Made by a program: the position numbers and the translations under genes. The notes under the pieces were generated by a model. It saw nothing but the letters and a program-made list of their open reading frames with translations. It was not told the DNA's origin and searched no databases. 64,000 bases of DNA from Liolophura sinensis (Eukaryota > Mollusca > Polyplacophora > Chitonida > Chitonidae), in contig NC_088295.1 of assembly GCF_032854445.1 (NCBI RefSeq), positions 31,428,470 through 31,492,469 of the forward strand, read 5' to 3'. Below are positions 24,901 to 34,950 of the stretch, in pieces (the stretch's first letter is position 1; every line of letters starts with the position of its first letter).

Positions 24901-27900
24901 TGTTCGTCATTTGGATTAGGTTACTAAATTGGATAATGTTTTTATGTTTTGGATGTGCGTTTGTCTGGTATGTGGTGATGGCCGGTGGTTTACTTCGGGC
25001 ACTGATTTCCTTCACCCACAGATATGCTCGTTGTATAAGTGAAAAAATTCTTGAGTATGGGGTTCACCAATCAGATAAATATATAAATTAGATACTTGAT
25101 CATAATGACCTTGTACTGAGCATATGTCTCATGGCTTTATGTACTTTTGTACCCCAGGCATGACACCCCACCCAGTCACATTATACTGACACGAGGCCAA
25201 CCAGTCCTGTTTCCTTGCTCTAACCTTTCAGTTCTGAGTGCCAGGCGGCTTCAGCATGTACCTTTAGGACGGCCTGACCTGGTTTTATGTTATGGCGTAA
25301 GTCTTGATAAAGTGCTCCTCAAATGCAATTTGTATAGGCATGCTACAGCTTGGTATGTAGCATTGTCTTATTTTGTGTCTAGTGTATTCTTTCATAATTT
25401 ACTGTGATGGCTTTTCTTGCAGAGGGTAAAAATTTGTCTTCCTGTACCAGCATCCATGCTGTTTACCTTGACTTAGAAGTCACTCACCGTGGCATGCATC
25501 GCTTTGTGCCGCGCCACTCTGATGAGATGGAGATTGAGATTGGGGATCCCATTCATGTTAACAAGGAGGACGATGACCTCTGGTGTGAAGGTCAGTCAAA
25601 TGTTGAAGTTTTATGGTGTGAAATATAAGTGCTCTAGCTAAGTCATGCAATACTGGAATACTTATATTGAAATATTAGCTAAGTTTATGAATTTTTTTTA
25701 TCATTTGTGTACATATATATATTGGACTGTGTATGTAAAAATATGGTATAAACATTTAGAATCTAAAACAACATCAGTAAATATTTTGATATTATTTTTG
25801 TCTTTATAGGTGTCAATCTAAGGTCTGGAAAGACAGGTATATTCCCTTCTATGTACGCAACTAATCTGGACTTCTTGGAGGAGGATGAAGGTAGGTCATC
25901 ATCACAAAATGGACCTAGTCGTAAATTAGATTGGATTCTGTAGAGTTAATATTTGGACCTAGTCGTAAATTAGATTGGGTTCTCTAGAATTAATATTTGG
26001 ACCTAGTCGTAAATTAGATTGGGTTCTCTAGAATTAATATTTGGACCTAGTCATAAATTAGATTGGATTCTCTAGAATTAATATTTGGACCTAGTCATAA
26101 ATTAGATTGGATTCTCTAGAATTAATATTTGGACCTAGTCATAAATTAGATTGGATTCTCTAGAATTAATATTTGGACCTAGTCATAAATTAGATTGGAT
26201 TCTCTAGAATTAATATTTGGACCTAGTCATAAATTAGATTGGATTCTCTAGAATTAATATTTGGACCTAGTCATAAATTAGATTGGATTCTCTAGAATTA
26301 ATATTTGGACCTAGTCGTAAATTAGATTGGGTTCTCTAGAATTAATATTTGGACCTAGTCGTAAATTAGATTTTATTTTATAGAATTAATATTTGGACCT
26401 AGTCGTAAATTAGATTTTATTTTGTAGAATTAATATTTGGACCTAGTCGTAAATTAGATTTTATTTTATGGAATTAATATTTGGACCTAGTCGTAAATTA
26501 GATTTTATTTTATAGAATTAATGTTTCACTAAACTTGTAGTACACGGCATACATAGTTTGAACCTGTTTGAACCTATTTTCACTGAACTTTTCCAAAACA
26601 ATAGATGAATTTCTACTTAAATTTGAATGCCTCATCCTTCATAAATATATCAATATGGACTGGAGTTAAAGACTGTTTCTCCGGCCGTAAGTGGGAAAGT
26701 CTGTCCTCAACCTGCGGATGGTCGTGGGTTTCCTCCCACCATAATGCTGGCTGCCATTGTGTGAGTGAAATATTCCTGAATACGGCGCAAAACACCAGTC
26801 AGATAAATAAATAAATAAATGTCCATTAGAGTTGCTTTTCAAGAACAATAAATTGATTCATCTGTGGTTGTTCACTGATGAAAAATAGTTTCATAATAAA
26901 TGCTTCATGACATAATGATTTAGATAAAAGTGCATTCGCACTGGCTATGGGTATGATTAACAGTTTATCTGTGCTAGATTTGTATTTCCAAGAACAATAG
27001 TTGTTCTTCCAAGACCAATGGCAACAAGTTCACTTAATATGTGCTTTCAAGAGCTTTTGACAGTGTTCACTGAAGATATAGTGTCAAACACATTAGCAAG
27101 ATATGTACCAGATCTGTACTTTCAAGAACATCAGCTAGACATTCTATCTTTAGAAATGACAGCTAAATGTCCCCAAGAGATGGGCTTTCATGAATGCTAG
27201 CTAGAGATTCACCAGATATATACATTTTTAAAAAGCTGTATATTATGGACTGTGGAGTTGCATTTTGAAGGACATTACATGTACATAGATATCGGCCAAT
27301 CAGATTTGTGCTCCCAAGTACAACGTAAATAGATGTCTAGTGGAGGAACGTACGTGTTGGACATCCTCGTGTTTAATGACGGCAAAGTAATAACTTCTCT
27401 TGACATCTGTTGAAAGTACCATACATGTATCCAAACAAACCTAGGACACTTAGCTGTTGATGACTTTCATAATGATGAACAGGAATAAATAAAAATCTTA
27501 GTTTAGCCGTACAACTTTGGTTTTTTGATGACAAGCTTATGATGTTTTTGTGTTTCAGATGAAGAGGATGACCTTGTAAAATTCACCTTGAGATTCCTGG
27601 GTTCTGTAGAGGTCAGACAGCATAAAGGAGATGATGTCCTTCGTCAGGCTATTTCCAAGGTAAATTGCTTCAGGGAGTTGCCAGAATAGTTTGTACTTAA
27701 AATGAGAGGATTGAATGTTGTCTCCCTGTAAACATAACACTTCATTGTGAGCATGGCCAGTGCATGTCTATCAAACGAAATTCAAGTAAAAATGCTCCTA
27801 CAAATTTACACTGCGTTTGCATCAAAAATCTTAATGGTCGTTGTTTTAAAACATCAGTGGTTGATCCCGAGCTCATAGTTTGCCTGTTATCATTTGCGGG

Positions 27901-30380
27901 TGGCTTAAAACTGTAAAATGTATATCTGTGTTTTTGGCCGTGGATAACGGTATACATGTCACTTGTGTTAATGGTATTATTGTGTGGTCAGGTGGTGTTG
28001 AGCAGACGAGAAACCATGAAGACAAACTGTCCCCCTATGTGCACACTGGAAATCAGTGATTATGGCATCCTTATGCTGGACAAGAGCAAAGAAGGGGTAA
28101 GTGCTTGTCATGAAAATGAATTAAAACTGCTCTATGCTGTCCTGTCTTGTATTATATTTAACCTATAGTTTAGCTTTCTTAAAGTGGCACAGTCATGACT
28201 GTTTGTTTTATGCCAGTTGATTCATCCACCTTATAGAGCCATGGAAGAGAAAGAGGGAAAAATGTTTTGTGAAAATTGATGAATTTGTCATCAGAAGAAC
28301 TCCAGTTTGGCATCAAAATATCATTGTATAGCCTTTATTTGCTTCTGAAAGTGCCTTTTTACAGTATACACTAGATCTTTGTACACATTAAATATGTTAA
28401 GTTCATGAAAAGCAACCAAGACATATTCTTAGAGTCAAGCAAAGTTTGATTTACATGGCTGCATGTGAAATTAATAAGGGATGTTCAGGTAAAGGCAAAG
28501 AAAACACAGACATGAAGTACATGTATGTATCAGATGAAAGACCATTAAACACTGTCCAGGAAAATAGTGGGATTTATTTTTTGTTTGTTACAATTTGTTT
28601 AACACAGTAAAATATGCATTTGGACATTTTATTCTATGGTGGCCTTTTCTGACCACAATGGGATCAGTGATGTCATAAGGTTTTTACTACAATTCATCAT
28701 TCAAAATGCATATACATATAGATCTATGAATGTATTCACTGATTTGACCTTGAAACGAATTTCAGGAAAAAAGCATAGATTTGACGTAATTGATACCTTC
28801 TGATTCACAACAGACCACGGTAGAATCTTATCTTTTAACACAATTTTGACCAGGTTAAAAAAATTCCAAGAAAAGAAAAAAAAAATTACAATTTCGCTGG
28901 ACAATTTTTAACGGTCTCTCATCTTGTATATACTTCATTTTAGAGGTGTTTTTGTCTTTAACATGTTACAGATGTTTTCAGATCCAGCACCTGTACATGT
29001 ACTTATGTTGAATTCTGTCCTTATATACTTAATATGTGCTTATATATTTCATATACTTAAGCTTCAATTTCTTTGTTTCAGCATGAAAGTGACAACCTCT
29101 TCACTCATTTCTTTTCACTGAAGAACATTTCTTATTGTGGACATCACCCAAAAAATGACAGGTAAATTGATCTAGGTCTATCTCTGAAGTTATGAAAGTC
29201 TATTTGATGGGAATACTTAGTTTTATAGATTATTTGCATTGATATATCTAGACATTATTGTATCTATGTTAAAGGTAAGCTTTAAATCAGCTATTTGGTT
29301 TAGCTTAACCAGTTAGTGTTCTAAATATTAATAACCATGAGGAAACAATCTTATTCATTATACAATATATATTTTTTTACTTACTAATATTTTTGTCTTT
29401 ACAGGTACTTTGCATTTATCACTAAGCATCCAAATGCATACAAGTATGCCTGTCATGTATTCCTGGGAGAGAGAGGGACTCGTAGTGTAAGCGATGCTGT
29501 AGGGTAAGTAGATTAGCGTCTTCTTTAATTATATTACATTATCTGGGTCATATTACAATGGTGTCTCCTTGGCCAGACCCAATGCTGACATATTTACAGT
29601 GCTGCCTCACTGGAATATCTTGCGAAGACACCAAATGTGACACCACACCCAATCACATTATCCTGACACAGGGCTGTCCAGTACTTTATTCCTGTGGTTC
29701 ACTACAGACCACCATAGAATCTGATGTTTTAAAACCATTTTACTCGGTTGGAAAAATTCTAAAAACATAAATCGAGCTATTTTCTGTGACAGTCTATTGT
29801 GATCGTTCATCTGATATATACTTAGTTTTAGTGTTTTCTTTTCCTTTAGCATGTTACAGATATTTTCAAATCCAGCATTTCAATTTTTATATATTTTTTT
29901 TAAATTATAGAAGATAGACCTTTCAGAAAAATGCATGCAATACTTTTTGGTATAAGGTAATGACATGAACGACGAAGTCTAAAAATAGGACTGAAAACAG
30001 ACTTTATTCCTGTGATATGATTCTCGCTGTACTTCACCTAAAAATTAGCATCTTTTAAGCGATGTATTTGGCTTGATTCACCCACCTTACACTGTCACTT
30101 CAGAGTTTTTTTGTGTTTGAGTTTGAAATACGTAGGTGTTTGCATCAAAAGTATTATTTTAAAGGCATTTATGTGCTCCTGAATGTGCATTTTTACAGAT
30201 TAAATTTTAGGTGAAATACAGTATTTGAACAATGAATTAGGAATGGAAGACAAACTGGACATGTAGTGATATGATACCTGGTAAATGTGTTTCATTTCCA
30301 TTTCTAGGAGGGCCTTCAAGAGGTTTTATCAGGAGTACATGGCTTTTACCCATCCAACTGAAGACATCTACATGGAATGA
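10996..30380 (+). CDS. MAPK8IP1: JNK-interacting protein 1 (JIP1/IB1/APLIP1) scaffold
   Basis: Cytoplasmic scaffold that assembles the JNK MAP-kinase module and links cargo to kinesin-1. Eleven GT-AG exons (10996-11075, 22761-23121, 23673-23814, 24379-24807, 25423-25590, 25810-25890, 27559-27659, 27992-28096, 29082-29161, 29405-29503, 30308-30380) total 1719 nt, 572 residues, with all phases matching. Residues about 28-33 are LTHDIS, the conserved JIP1/2 N-terminal motif. A low-complexity acidic and serine-rich region follows to about 350. The SH3 domain is about 356-416 (HRFVPRHSDEMEIEIGDP, then GKTGIFPSMYATNL). The PTB domain is about 424-556 (FTLRFLGSVEV, HKGDDVL, FFSLKNISYCGHHPKND, YFAFITKHPNAYKYACHVF). 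The C-terminus TEDIYME matches the kinesin light chain-binding tail. It is shorter than human JIP1 (about 710) and longer than fly Aplip1 (about 490), lengths recalled. Exons 2-11 are secure; exon 1 is a proposal with an alternative at 9959. Confidence 0.95.
11076..12341. other. JIP1 intron 1, 5' part, nothing recognised
   Basis: AT-rich intronic DNA. Short open frames here have no recognisable domains or plausible flanking splice sites. Confidence 0.5.
12342..12568 (-). mobile_element. SINE family A copy (minus), next to the minisatellite
   Basis: tRNA-derived SINE read backwards: the tail side near 12345 (TTTTATGCCGTACTCAGAA), then TTTCACTTATA, GGTGGGAGGAAACCCATGACC, CTTGAACTCACAGCGACTGC (internal B-box side) and a tRNA-like head ending CTAACCACCTCAGCC. 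The segment at 12521-12537 (GCTTTTGGGTCATTGTAC) resembles the unit of the adjacent array. Confidence 0.75.
12577..13571 (+). repeat. 27-bp minisatellite, about 37 copies
   Basis: Tandem array of a 27-bp unit whose core reads CTTTGGGTTAATGTACATGG followed by GTGCAGC. About 32 units are 27 bp and five are 26 bp with one T lost (near 12823, 12956, 13107, 13169 and 13249). A few units carry point variants (GTACGTG, GGGCTAAT, GGGCGCAG). Because 27 is a multiple of three and the unit lacks stops in several frames, the array produces long open frames on both strands (up to 181 codons, with repeated MYINPKAAP or FGLMYMGAA peptides). These break at each 26-bp unit, so they are an arithmetic artefact and not genes. 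Located in JIP1 intron 1. Confidence 0.95.
13572..15865. other. JIP1 intron 1, nothing recognised
   Basis: AT-rich intronic DNA without recognisable exons or RNA genes. A stretch near 14620-14660 (GGGGTCCACGCTATCCTAGC) may be an old interspersed repeat, but I cannot assign it. Confidence 0.4.
15866..15960 (+). mobile_element. SINE family A, 3' fragment
   Basis: Matches the 3' half of family A: CGGGCTCTGTCTGGATTCC, TCCCACCATAAAGCTGGCCG, TTGAGCACCGCATAAAAAACC, ending CAATCAAATAA. The tRNA-like head is missing. Confidence 0.7.
16060..16128 (+). repeat. Two-copy 30-bp tandem duplication
   Basis: AGGTCTGCATATTGTTAGCT plus TAATTACAC is followed at once by a near-identical copy with TTAACTTAATTACA. 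A small local duplication in JIP1 intron 1. Confidence 0.7.
16129..17499. other. JIP1 intron 1, nothing firmly recognised
   Basis: Intronic. A GC-richer patch at about 16170-16290 (GAGCGGTACCGCCATCGGTT, GGTTCCAGGGCCGGCC) stands out from its AT-rich surroundings and may be a decayed tRNA-derived repeat, but the A/B-box match is too weak to call. Confidence 0.3.
17499..17553. repeat. (TA)n microsatellite
   Basis: About 27 uninterrupted TA dinucleotides in JIP1 intron 1. Confidence 0.95.
17696..17819. repeat. Foldback palindrome with 57-bp arms
   Basis: Left arm 17696-17752 and right arm 17763-17819 are reverse complements with about 48 of 57 positions matching, around a 10-bp loop. Shared blocks include GTTACATG, ACTCAGTGATA, TATGGTGTCA and TAATCCTCATA. 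Probably a small foldback (MITE-like) element; it could also form an RNA hairpin in the JIP1 pre-mRNA. Confidence 0.85.
17820..20320. other. JIP1 intron 1, nothing recognised
   Basis: AT-rich intronic DNA. Several open frames of 60-100 codons occur but have no recognisable domain or splice context. Confidence 0.45.
20322..20384. repeat. (TA)n microsatellite
   Basis: Two TA runs separated by one broken dinucleotide (ATATAATATAT) in JIP1 intron 1. Confidence 0.95.
20385..21917. other. JIP1 intron 1, nothing recognised
   Basis: Intronic. No exon-like segment with coding character and splice sites was found between the two TA tracts. Confidence 0.45.
21918..21978. repeat. (TA)n microsatellite
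   Basis: About 27 TA dinucleotides, ending TATATAATATATGG, in JIP1 intron 1. Confidence 0.95.
22761..23121 (+). CDS. MAPK8IP1: JIP1 exon 2: LTHDIS motif and disordered region
   Basis: Acceptor TTTTGCAG after a pyrimidine tract, donor GTAAGA. Enters with one base of a split codon, ends in phase 0. It encodes LTHDISPEYCPDDNEDFNIH at its start, then polar, asparagine-rich sequence (DNNNEDNEYINRE) without a folded-domain signature. Confidence 0.93.
23673..23814 (+). CDS. MAPK8IP1: JIP1 exon 3: basic motifs, possible JNK docking site
   Basis: Acceptor TTTTAAG, donor GTAATA, 47 codons plus one base. It encodes SGGSSRNSSPPPIRTRLGL, then NGFRNVRRPRKLPEIPKK. Two basic-then-hydrophobic stretches (RTRLGL and RRPRKLPEIP) are candidates for the JNK docking motif; the canonical vertebrate form is not present. 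Confidence 0.9.
23896..24152 (-). mobile_element. SINE family A copy (minus)
   Basis: Diverged copy in JIP1 intron 3: TTCAAGAATATTTCACTTCT, GGTGAGAGGAAACTGGGCAG, TTGAACTCACAATGGCTGCA, head side ending GGCCATGGAGGCCCCC. Confidence 0.75.
24379..24807 (+). CDS. MAPK8IP1: JIP1 exon 4: acidic and basic low-complexity region
   Basis: Acceptor GTTACAG, donor GTAAGT, 142 codons with split codons at both ends. It encodes a glutamate-rich stretch (EELEEAV, GGPGEEEPEDAYH), a basic patch (RARVRRKTRKSRSHRNSES) and a serine-rich part (YDSDCSLPREK, SSGSSGRKDSGED). Probably intrinsically disordered, as in other JIP1 proteins. Confidence 0.93.
25150..25300. repeat. Interspersed repeat fragment (family C)
   Basis: Contains CACCCAGTCACATTATACTG and CGAGGCCAACCAGTCC. 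A similar segment occurs at 29560-29765, and a related core is present in SINE family B. Intronic, JIP1 intron 4. Confidence 0.5.
25423..25590 (+). CDS. MAPK8IP1: JIP1 exon 5: N-terminal half of SH3
   Basis: Acceptor CTTGCAG, donor GTCAGT. It encodes THRGMHRFVPRHSDEMEIEI then GDPIHVNKEDDDLWCE. It matches the JIP1 SH3 start (THRxxxRFVPRHxDELELE) and the RT-loop and n-Src region up to the DDxW tryptophan. Confidence 0.96.
25810..25890 (+). CDS. MAPK8IP1: JIP1 exon 6: C-terminal half of SH3
   Basis: Acceptor TTTATAG, donor GTAGGT. It encodes VNLRSGKTGIFPSMYATNLD then FLEEDE. The GIFPxxYA motif is the conserved end of the JIP SH3 fold. Confidence 0.96.
25909..26522 (+). repeat. 44-bp tandem array, about 14 copies
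   Basis: Unit of 44 bp: ATTTGGACCTAGTCRTAAAT then TAGATTGGATTCTCTAGAAT and TAAT. It begins about 18 bp after the JIP1 exon 6 donor. Variants are grouped: early copies have GTCGTAAAT/GGGTTCTCT, the middle run has GTCATAAAT/GGATTCTCT, and the last copies have TTTTATTTTATAG. That pattern fits local duplication of neighbouring units. There are no unique spacers, so this is not CRISPR-like. Confidence 0.95.
26681..26819 (+). mobile_element. SINE family A, 3' part
   Basis: GTAAGTGGGAAAGTCTGTCC, CTGCGGATGGTCGTGGGTTT, TCCCACCATAATGCTGGCTG, GAATACGGCGCAAAACACC, ending in an (AAAT)n tail. The head is truncated. JIP1 intron 6. Confidence 0.85.
27559..27659 (+). CDS. MAPK8IP1: JIP1 exon 7: start of PTB domain
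   Basis: Acceptor TGTTTCAG, donor GTAAAT. It encodes EEDDLVKFTLRFLGSVEVRQ then HKGDDVLRQAISK, matching [20 protein letters not shown] of JIP1. Confidence 0.96.
27992..28096 (+). CDS. MAPK8IP1: JIP1 exon 8: PTB domain
   Basis: Phase 0 at both ends, 35 codons. It encodes VVLSRRETMKTNCPPMCTLE then ISDYGILMLDKSKEG, aligning with the PPxxCxLEIS strand of JIP PTB domains. Confidence 0.93.
29082..29161 (+). CDS. MAPK8IP1: JIP1 exon 9: PTB domain
   Basis: Acceptor GTTTCAG, donor GTAAAT. It encodes HESDNLFTHFFSLKNISYCG then HHPKND, matching SHFFQLKNISFCGYHPKN. Confidence 0.97.
29405..29503 (+). CDS. MAPK8IP1: JIP1 exon 10: PTB domain
   Basis: Acceptor TTTACAG, donor GTAAGT. It encodes YFAFITKHPNAYKYACHVFL then GERGTRSVSDAV, matching YFGFITKHPxxxRFACHVFVSE. 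Confidence 0.97.
29560..29765. repeat. Interspersed repeat fragment (family C)
   Basis: GTGCTGCCTCACTGGAATAT, CACACCCAATCACATTATCC and GGGCTGTCCAGT resemble both the fragment at 25150 and the middle of SINE family B. JIP1 intron 10. Confidence 0.5.
30308..30380 (+). CDS. MAPK8IP1: JIP1 exon 11: C-terminus and stop
   Basis: Acceptor TTTCTAG. It encodes RAFKRFYQEYMAFTHPTEDI then YME and TGA. The last residues match the vertebrate tail PTEDIYLE, which binds kinesin light chain TPR domains through the tyrosine and acidic residues (established for JIP1). Confidence 0.97.
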
Positions 30381-30724
30381 CTAGCAGTATAACTCAGACA
30401 GACTCTCCATGTGTCTGCTGAGCATCAATAGTGCAGAGATCCCAGGGGATATATACCTGGTCAGAAACAAGAAAACAGAACTGCTAATCATCAAATTCCA
30501 CAGCCTGTTGTAATGGTAGAGGACTACCGTGGTACTAGTGACGATAATATCTATGTGTATAATGATTTTCATCCAAAATATCTCCCAGTGTATATTTACC
30601 AAACGGCCAAATTATCACGTCCTTACACTGGATGTGTTAACTTCATTTAGTGGATATATGCAGAGCTTCATCTTTACATAGCAAGTGAAAAAAAATCTGA
30701 AAAAAATCTTTGTGTGCTGGTAGA

Positions 30725-30730
30725 AATAAA
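30725..30730 (+). terminator. Candidate JIP1 polyadenylation signal
   Basis: AATAAA about 345 bp after the stop codon. Later hexamers also occur, so a longer 3' UTR is possible. Confidence 0.4.
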
Positions 30731-30956
30731 AAAGCCTACTTGTACAAATTTATGTCAAGAAGAATGTATACATACTGTAACAAGATAAATCAGATTGTTT
30801 GAACTTGATTTTTGTTGGAGATATGACAAGTACTTTAGAACAGTTGCTATGCTTTCATCTTTGCTTTACCAAAGTTAAACATTTTGAGAAAAGATGTAAA
30901 GAAATGACAGATTTATTTTGCAGTCTATGTATTTGGTGCAGTTTAAAAAAGAATGT

Positions 30957-31226
30957 GGGGGCCTCAGTGGCTCAGTTGGTTATCACGCTAGCACAGCGTA
31001 ATGACCCAGAAGCCTCTTACCAATGCAGTCGCTGTGAGTTTAAGTCCAGCTCGTTCTGGCTTCCTCTCTGGCCGTACCTGAGAAGGTCCGTCAGCAATGT
31101 GCGGATGGTTGTGGGTTTCCCCCGGGCTATGCCCGGTTTCCTCCCACCATAATGCTGGCTGCTGTCATATAAGTGAAATATTATTGAGTATGGCATAAAA
31201 CACCAATCAAATAAACAAATAAATCA
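30957..31226 (+). mobile_element. Full-length SINE family A
   Basis: The best copy in the window. The tRNA-like head has an A-box-like TGGCTCAGTTGG at about 30968 and a B-box-like GAGTTTAAGTCC at about 31036. The body follows (GCTTCCTCTCTGGCCGTACC, GATGGTTGTGGGTTTCCCCC, GGTTTCCTCCCACCATAATG, GCTGGCTGCTGTCATATAAG, TGAAATATTATTGAGTATGG, CATAAAACACCAATCAAATA) and the tail is A-rich with AAAT repeats. Orientation for the family is defined from this copy. Confidence 0.9.
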
Positions 31227-34200
31227 AAAAAATGTGGAGACAGTTATGGCTGACGATTGTGTCCAGTGTCTTGCCTTTTGCTTTAATGGTGTTAAGAAAA
31301 CTTGTTTTTATTGCCACATAACTAGGCATTGTATGTTATATGTACATGTATGTAAGTGTTTTAGCAGCCCATAGCATACTGCTATCCCAGTGAGCAGTAT
31401 GTAGCAATGTGTGAAACGTTGCGTCGAAGACAGTATTTTTGGCTCTTGACACCTTGCATTAATAATTCATAATTACATCTATTTTTTCATGAGATTGTTT
31501 TAAAATACAGGCAAAGATAACATTCGAAAATCAGTTGCAGTTCAAATGCATGTTAGATGTCCTAATGAGATATCCTTCTACAAATGAAGCTGTAATGTGT
31601 CCTCTAGCTGCAGTATGTACAGAGTTGTATAGGCTGCTTTTTTTTTTTAACCTGGGACAATTACATGCAGTTAAATGGTGTTTGAATTTATTCTTTGTGG
31701 AGTTTCTTTCTGTAATATCCTTGGTGTATATGAGCTGCGTGCACTTCTGCTGATGATGCTCATATGAAAGTCTCGGGCAACACGATGTAATCATGTATTC
31801 ATGATGTAATGTAACACACATAGAGAACATGTAAATTATTTGCTGCGCATCTAATTTATTTTCATTTGTTGACTTCTTGAAGTTTTGGATTGGTTAGGAT
31901 TGATTAAATGGTAAATGCTTTAATCAGTCTAACATTTGTAGAAAAAAAAAATATGTATATGTATAAACTTTTAGTCCCTTGTATTGCTATTGATAGGGGA
32001 TAATATTAATGGTATATCAAAGTTGCTGCATTTTGCACATGTTTTCAAGATTCTCTGTTGAATTTTGGGTTCTGAATATTTTGCATGGACCTGGATACAT
32101 GGACCTATATCTTTTTCATTGTGTAAGATATAAGTGTTAGGAATCTCAGACTGTTATTAGCAACTATCGCAAGATGTTCTTTGTTGAAACACTTCTATGT
32201 GTCTTAAATGGAATAATAGGCATATCAAGCTGTGATAAGTGTTTGTCATCTATGATGTAACTTGTGGATAAACTGTATATATACGCTTCCAGTGACCAGT
32301 GTTGTCAAACATGTAAATGTTGCAAATGCTTACATCAGTGTAGTCAATGCTCCAATTTTTTTCTGATATTTTGTTGAGAGAGAGGCATAAAATACGATAT
32401 AGGACCCTGTGGTCTAAAAAGACACCCTTCTTGAGATCAGCAGTAAACTGATAATAAAAGCAAGGAATGTATATACTACTTTGCTGTGTAAGGTGGATTA
32501 GCTGTGTATTGGTGGGCATGTTTAGCACAAATTGTTGTTGTTTGTTTTAAACACGCACAAATGCTTACAAACCTATAAGTACATGATTCCTGCACGTGAG
32601 CAGTTAAATACATGTATCTGTATGGAAGAGAAAATTTGTGGTTTACTACCAACTGACAGTTCCAGCTTGTTGGATCATGTGTGATACAGATTTATCAAGG
32701 AAAATTTGCTGTATTATTATGAGTGAACGGTAACCATGGTAACCCAAGTGATAAGAATATTTAAGTCTATACATGTATCTGGATCGGCCTAACGACGTAG
32801 CTAGGTAGACGAATAATTGAGTTTTTTTGTTACATATACAACTGAATATGCATCTGGGTAGTGCTAGCCTAGGTGAACTGGTTTAGTTAAGCCACATGCA
32901 TTCTTGTTACTAGCCTGTTATTGCCTTATAAACATATCTCTTTCTATACAGACTTGGAAATAGCCATGCACCTGTAGGGTAGTCTAGGCTGATGAGTAAA
33001 TGTTGACACCTGTACAAGTTAAATATTTATAATGCTGTTGCATTGTATATAGCATGAATTTGTGTCCTCTGCATGATGTTTCCATTGTTGATTTATATTT
33101 GTTTTATTATTGGTTATTAAACCTGTATTGGCTTGATGGTTGCTGTTCAAGCAAGAGCGCTCTACAAAGTTTCCCCCTTCTTCCACCAGTAGGCCTATAG
33201 CTGTTAACTCCATTGAATTTCAATATGGTTTGTGTGCATATAACACACCACATAACTACATGTAGTTTGTTTTCTTCATGATTTCCATATTTTTAAAGTG
33301 ACATGTTGCTATAAGGTTGGAAGTATTTGTTGACAGGTTTAATTTCACACTAAACATAAATCTCTTGAATACCTGTATACTACCATCTTTGACAATAACA
33401 TATGTGTTTACAGTCTAGGTATCTTCATGTAAAAAAATCTTCCATGGGGCCTCTTTTTTTGTTTTCAGCATGCACCAAATACTGATGCATTGTAGTTTGG
33501 TTCTTGTTGCAAATTCAAGAAAATAATGTACAATATGTTCTGTCTGCATACATCCACGAGAACCTGCCTAAAACATATGATGTAATCTAACTTGAATACT
33601 ATGTTCAGGTACTGGCACTGTGTTGTGGGCTTCAAGCTTTTGACTACCATTCAGATATTCATTTTTGAAATATTAATCGTAGACTGAAGTGTTTTAACTT
33701 CTATCAAAATCTGTCATGTTATTAAATGACTTTCTGTAAAGCAGTCATTACAGATCAGCTGACAATAAATCTCTAGTCACAATTTTATCACATATACCTG
33801 TACATGTGCAATCTATACCCTTCCAGAATAACACCATGATCAGTGGAGGTTATTTGATGTAATATATCATTAAAGTGGCAGACCATTTGATATTGTTTAA
33901 TTCTTTGTCTTTCACATACTTCATTACGTTGATCATGTCTTGGTGGAAGCACAACATAGCACTCATCATTTTGATAGTTCACGGTTCTCAATCAGATGGA
34001 ATATATCCATTAAGTTTTCAACCAGTTTAATGATAGAAGTTGCATGTGTGGACAACGTATTGTGATTCTTACATCTGTGTCAATCTTCTGACTGGCTGGG
34101 AACTTGATTTTAATTTCATTTATTGTTGTTCAGTGCCTAGTTCAAGAATTTTCCACTTATACGTTGGCGGTCATTTTTATGGGTGGAGACAACCTGAATG

Positions 34201-34950
34201 CCTAGGGTAAACAACTGGCCGTGTAAAGAATTACGGACAAACTTTTTTCATGTGTGATGTGCAAACCATTTTGGTGGAATTTAGGAGAAGTGGTTTTCAC
34301 TGAGCATAAGACTGCGCAAAGGCCTGGCCATCAACCGCTCATTGCCATTAACAGTGGGCTGCATGCAGGCGTAATGTGTCTACAGAGTACATGTAGCAGC
34401 ATGCATGAATTAATAAGGGATTAATGGCCAACTGGCAGTACTTCAGCATCAACCTCTTGGCATATCAAAGAGCACCTTTCAGTGCAATTTATGCACTGTC
34501 TTGGAGGCAAAACTACCTTGGTTAGAATGGCCAACTTTACGAAAAGTGTTATTTCATTAATCTACACAGAATATTGCCTTCAGAATATGCTTAAATAAAC
34601 ACCTTGCAAACATGGAAAGGTTGAAGAATTACAGCAGCTCTACCTCCGCAAGCACTATCAGAGTGCCTGCAAAGGTAGAGCTATGCAAATACATGAACTG
34701 ACAGTTATGTTTTACAGCAATGTGATGCCGCTGGCCGTGCAGTTGTCAACATGGAAGCGTCTCTGCCTACCGTAAAATATGTCAATTTTAAGTTTGACAC
34801 ATGACCACAAGTCTCACATGACCATATTTTGGTCACATCAAGTCACTGCCTGCGTGACAGGGCATTCACACCGGATACAGACTGCTCAAGTCATAAACTT
34901 CTACCATACAGAAGTGACTCCTAACACATCACCTTACCCACCCCTAGCCT
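31227..34950. other. Gene-poor stretch, possible distal JIP1 3' UTR
   Basis: No coding exon recognised on either strand. AT-rich with many ACATGTA motifs. It may contain extended 3' UTR of JIP1. A diverged fragment like family A is at about 34140-34190 (TCAAGAATTTTCCACTTATA). Confidence 0.4.

Noticed and set aside
25909-26522. CRISPR-like regularly repeated array
   Set aside because: Units are directly adjacent without unique spacers, and the genome is eukaryotic.
30957-31040. Functional tRNA gene
   Set aside because: A- and B-box-like motifs are present, but the segment is the head of a SINE with an A-rich tail, found in many diverged copies here.
30799-31152. 117-codon open frame after JIP1
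   Set aside because: Most of it is a translation of the full-length SINE family A copy.
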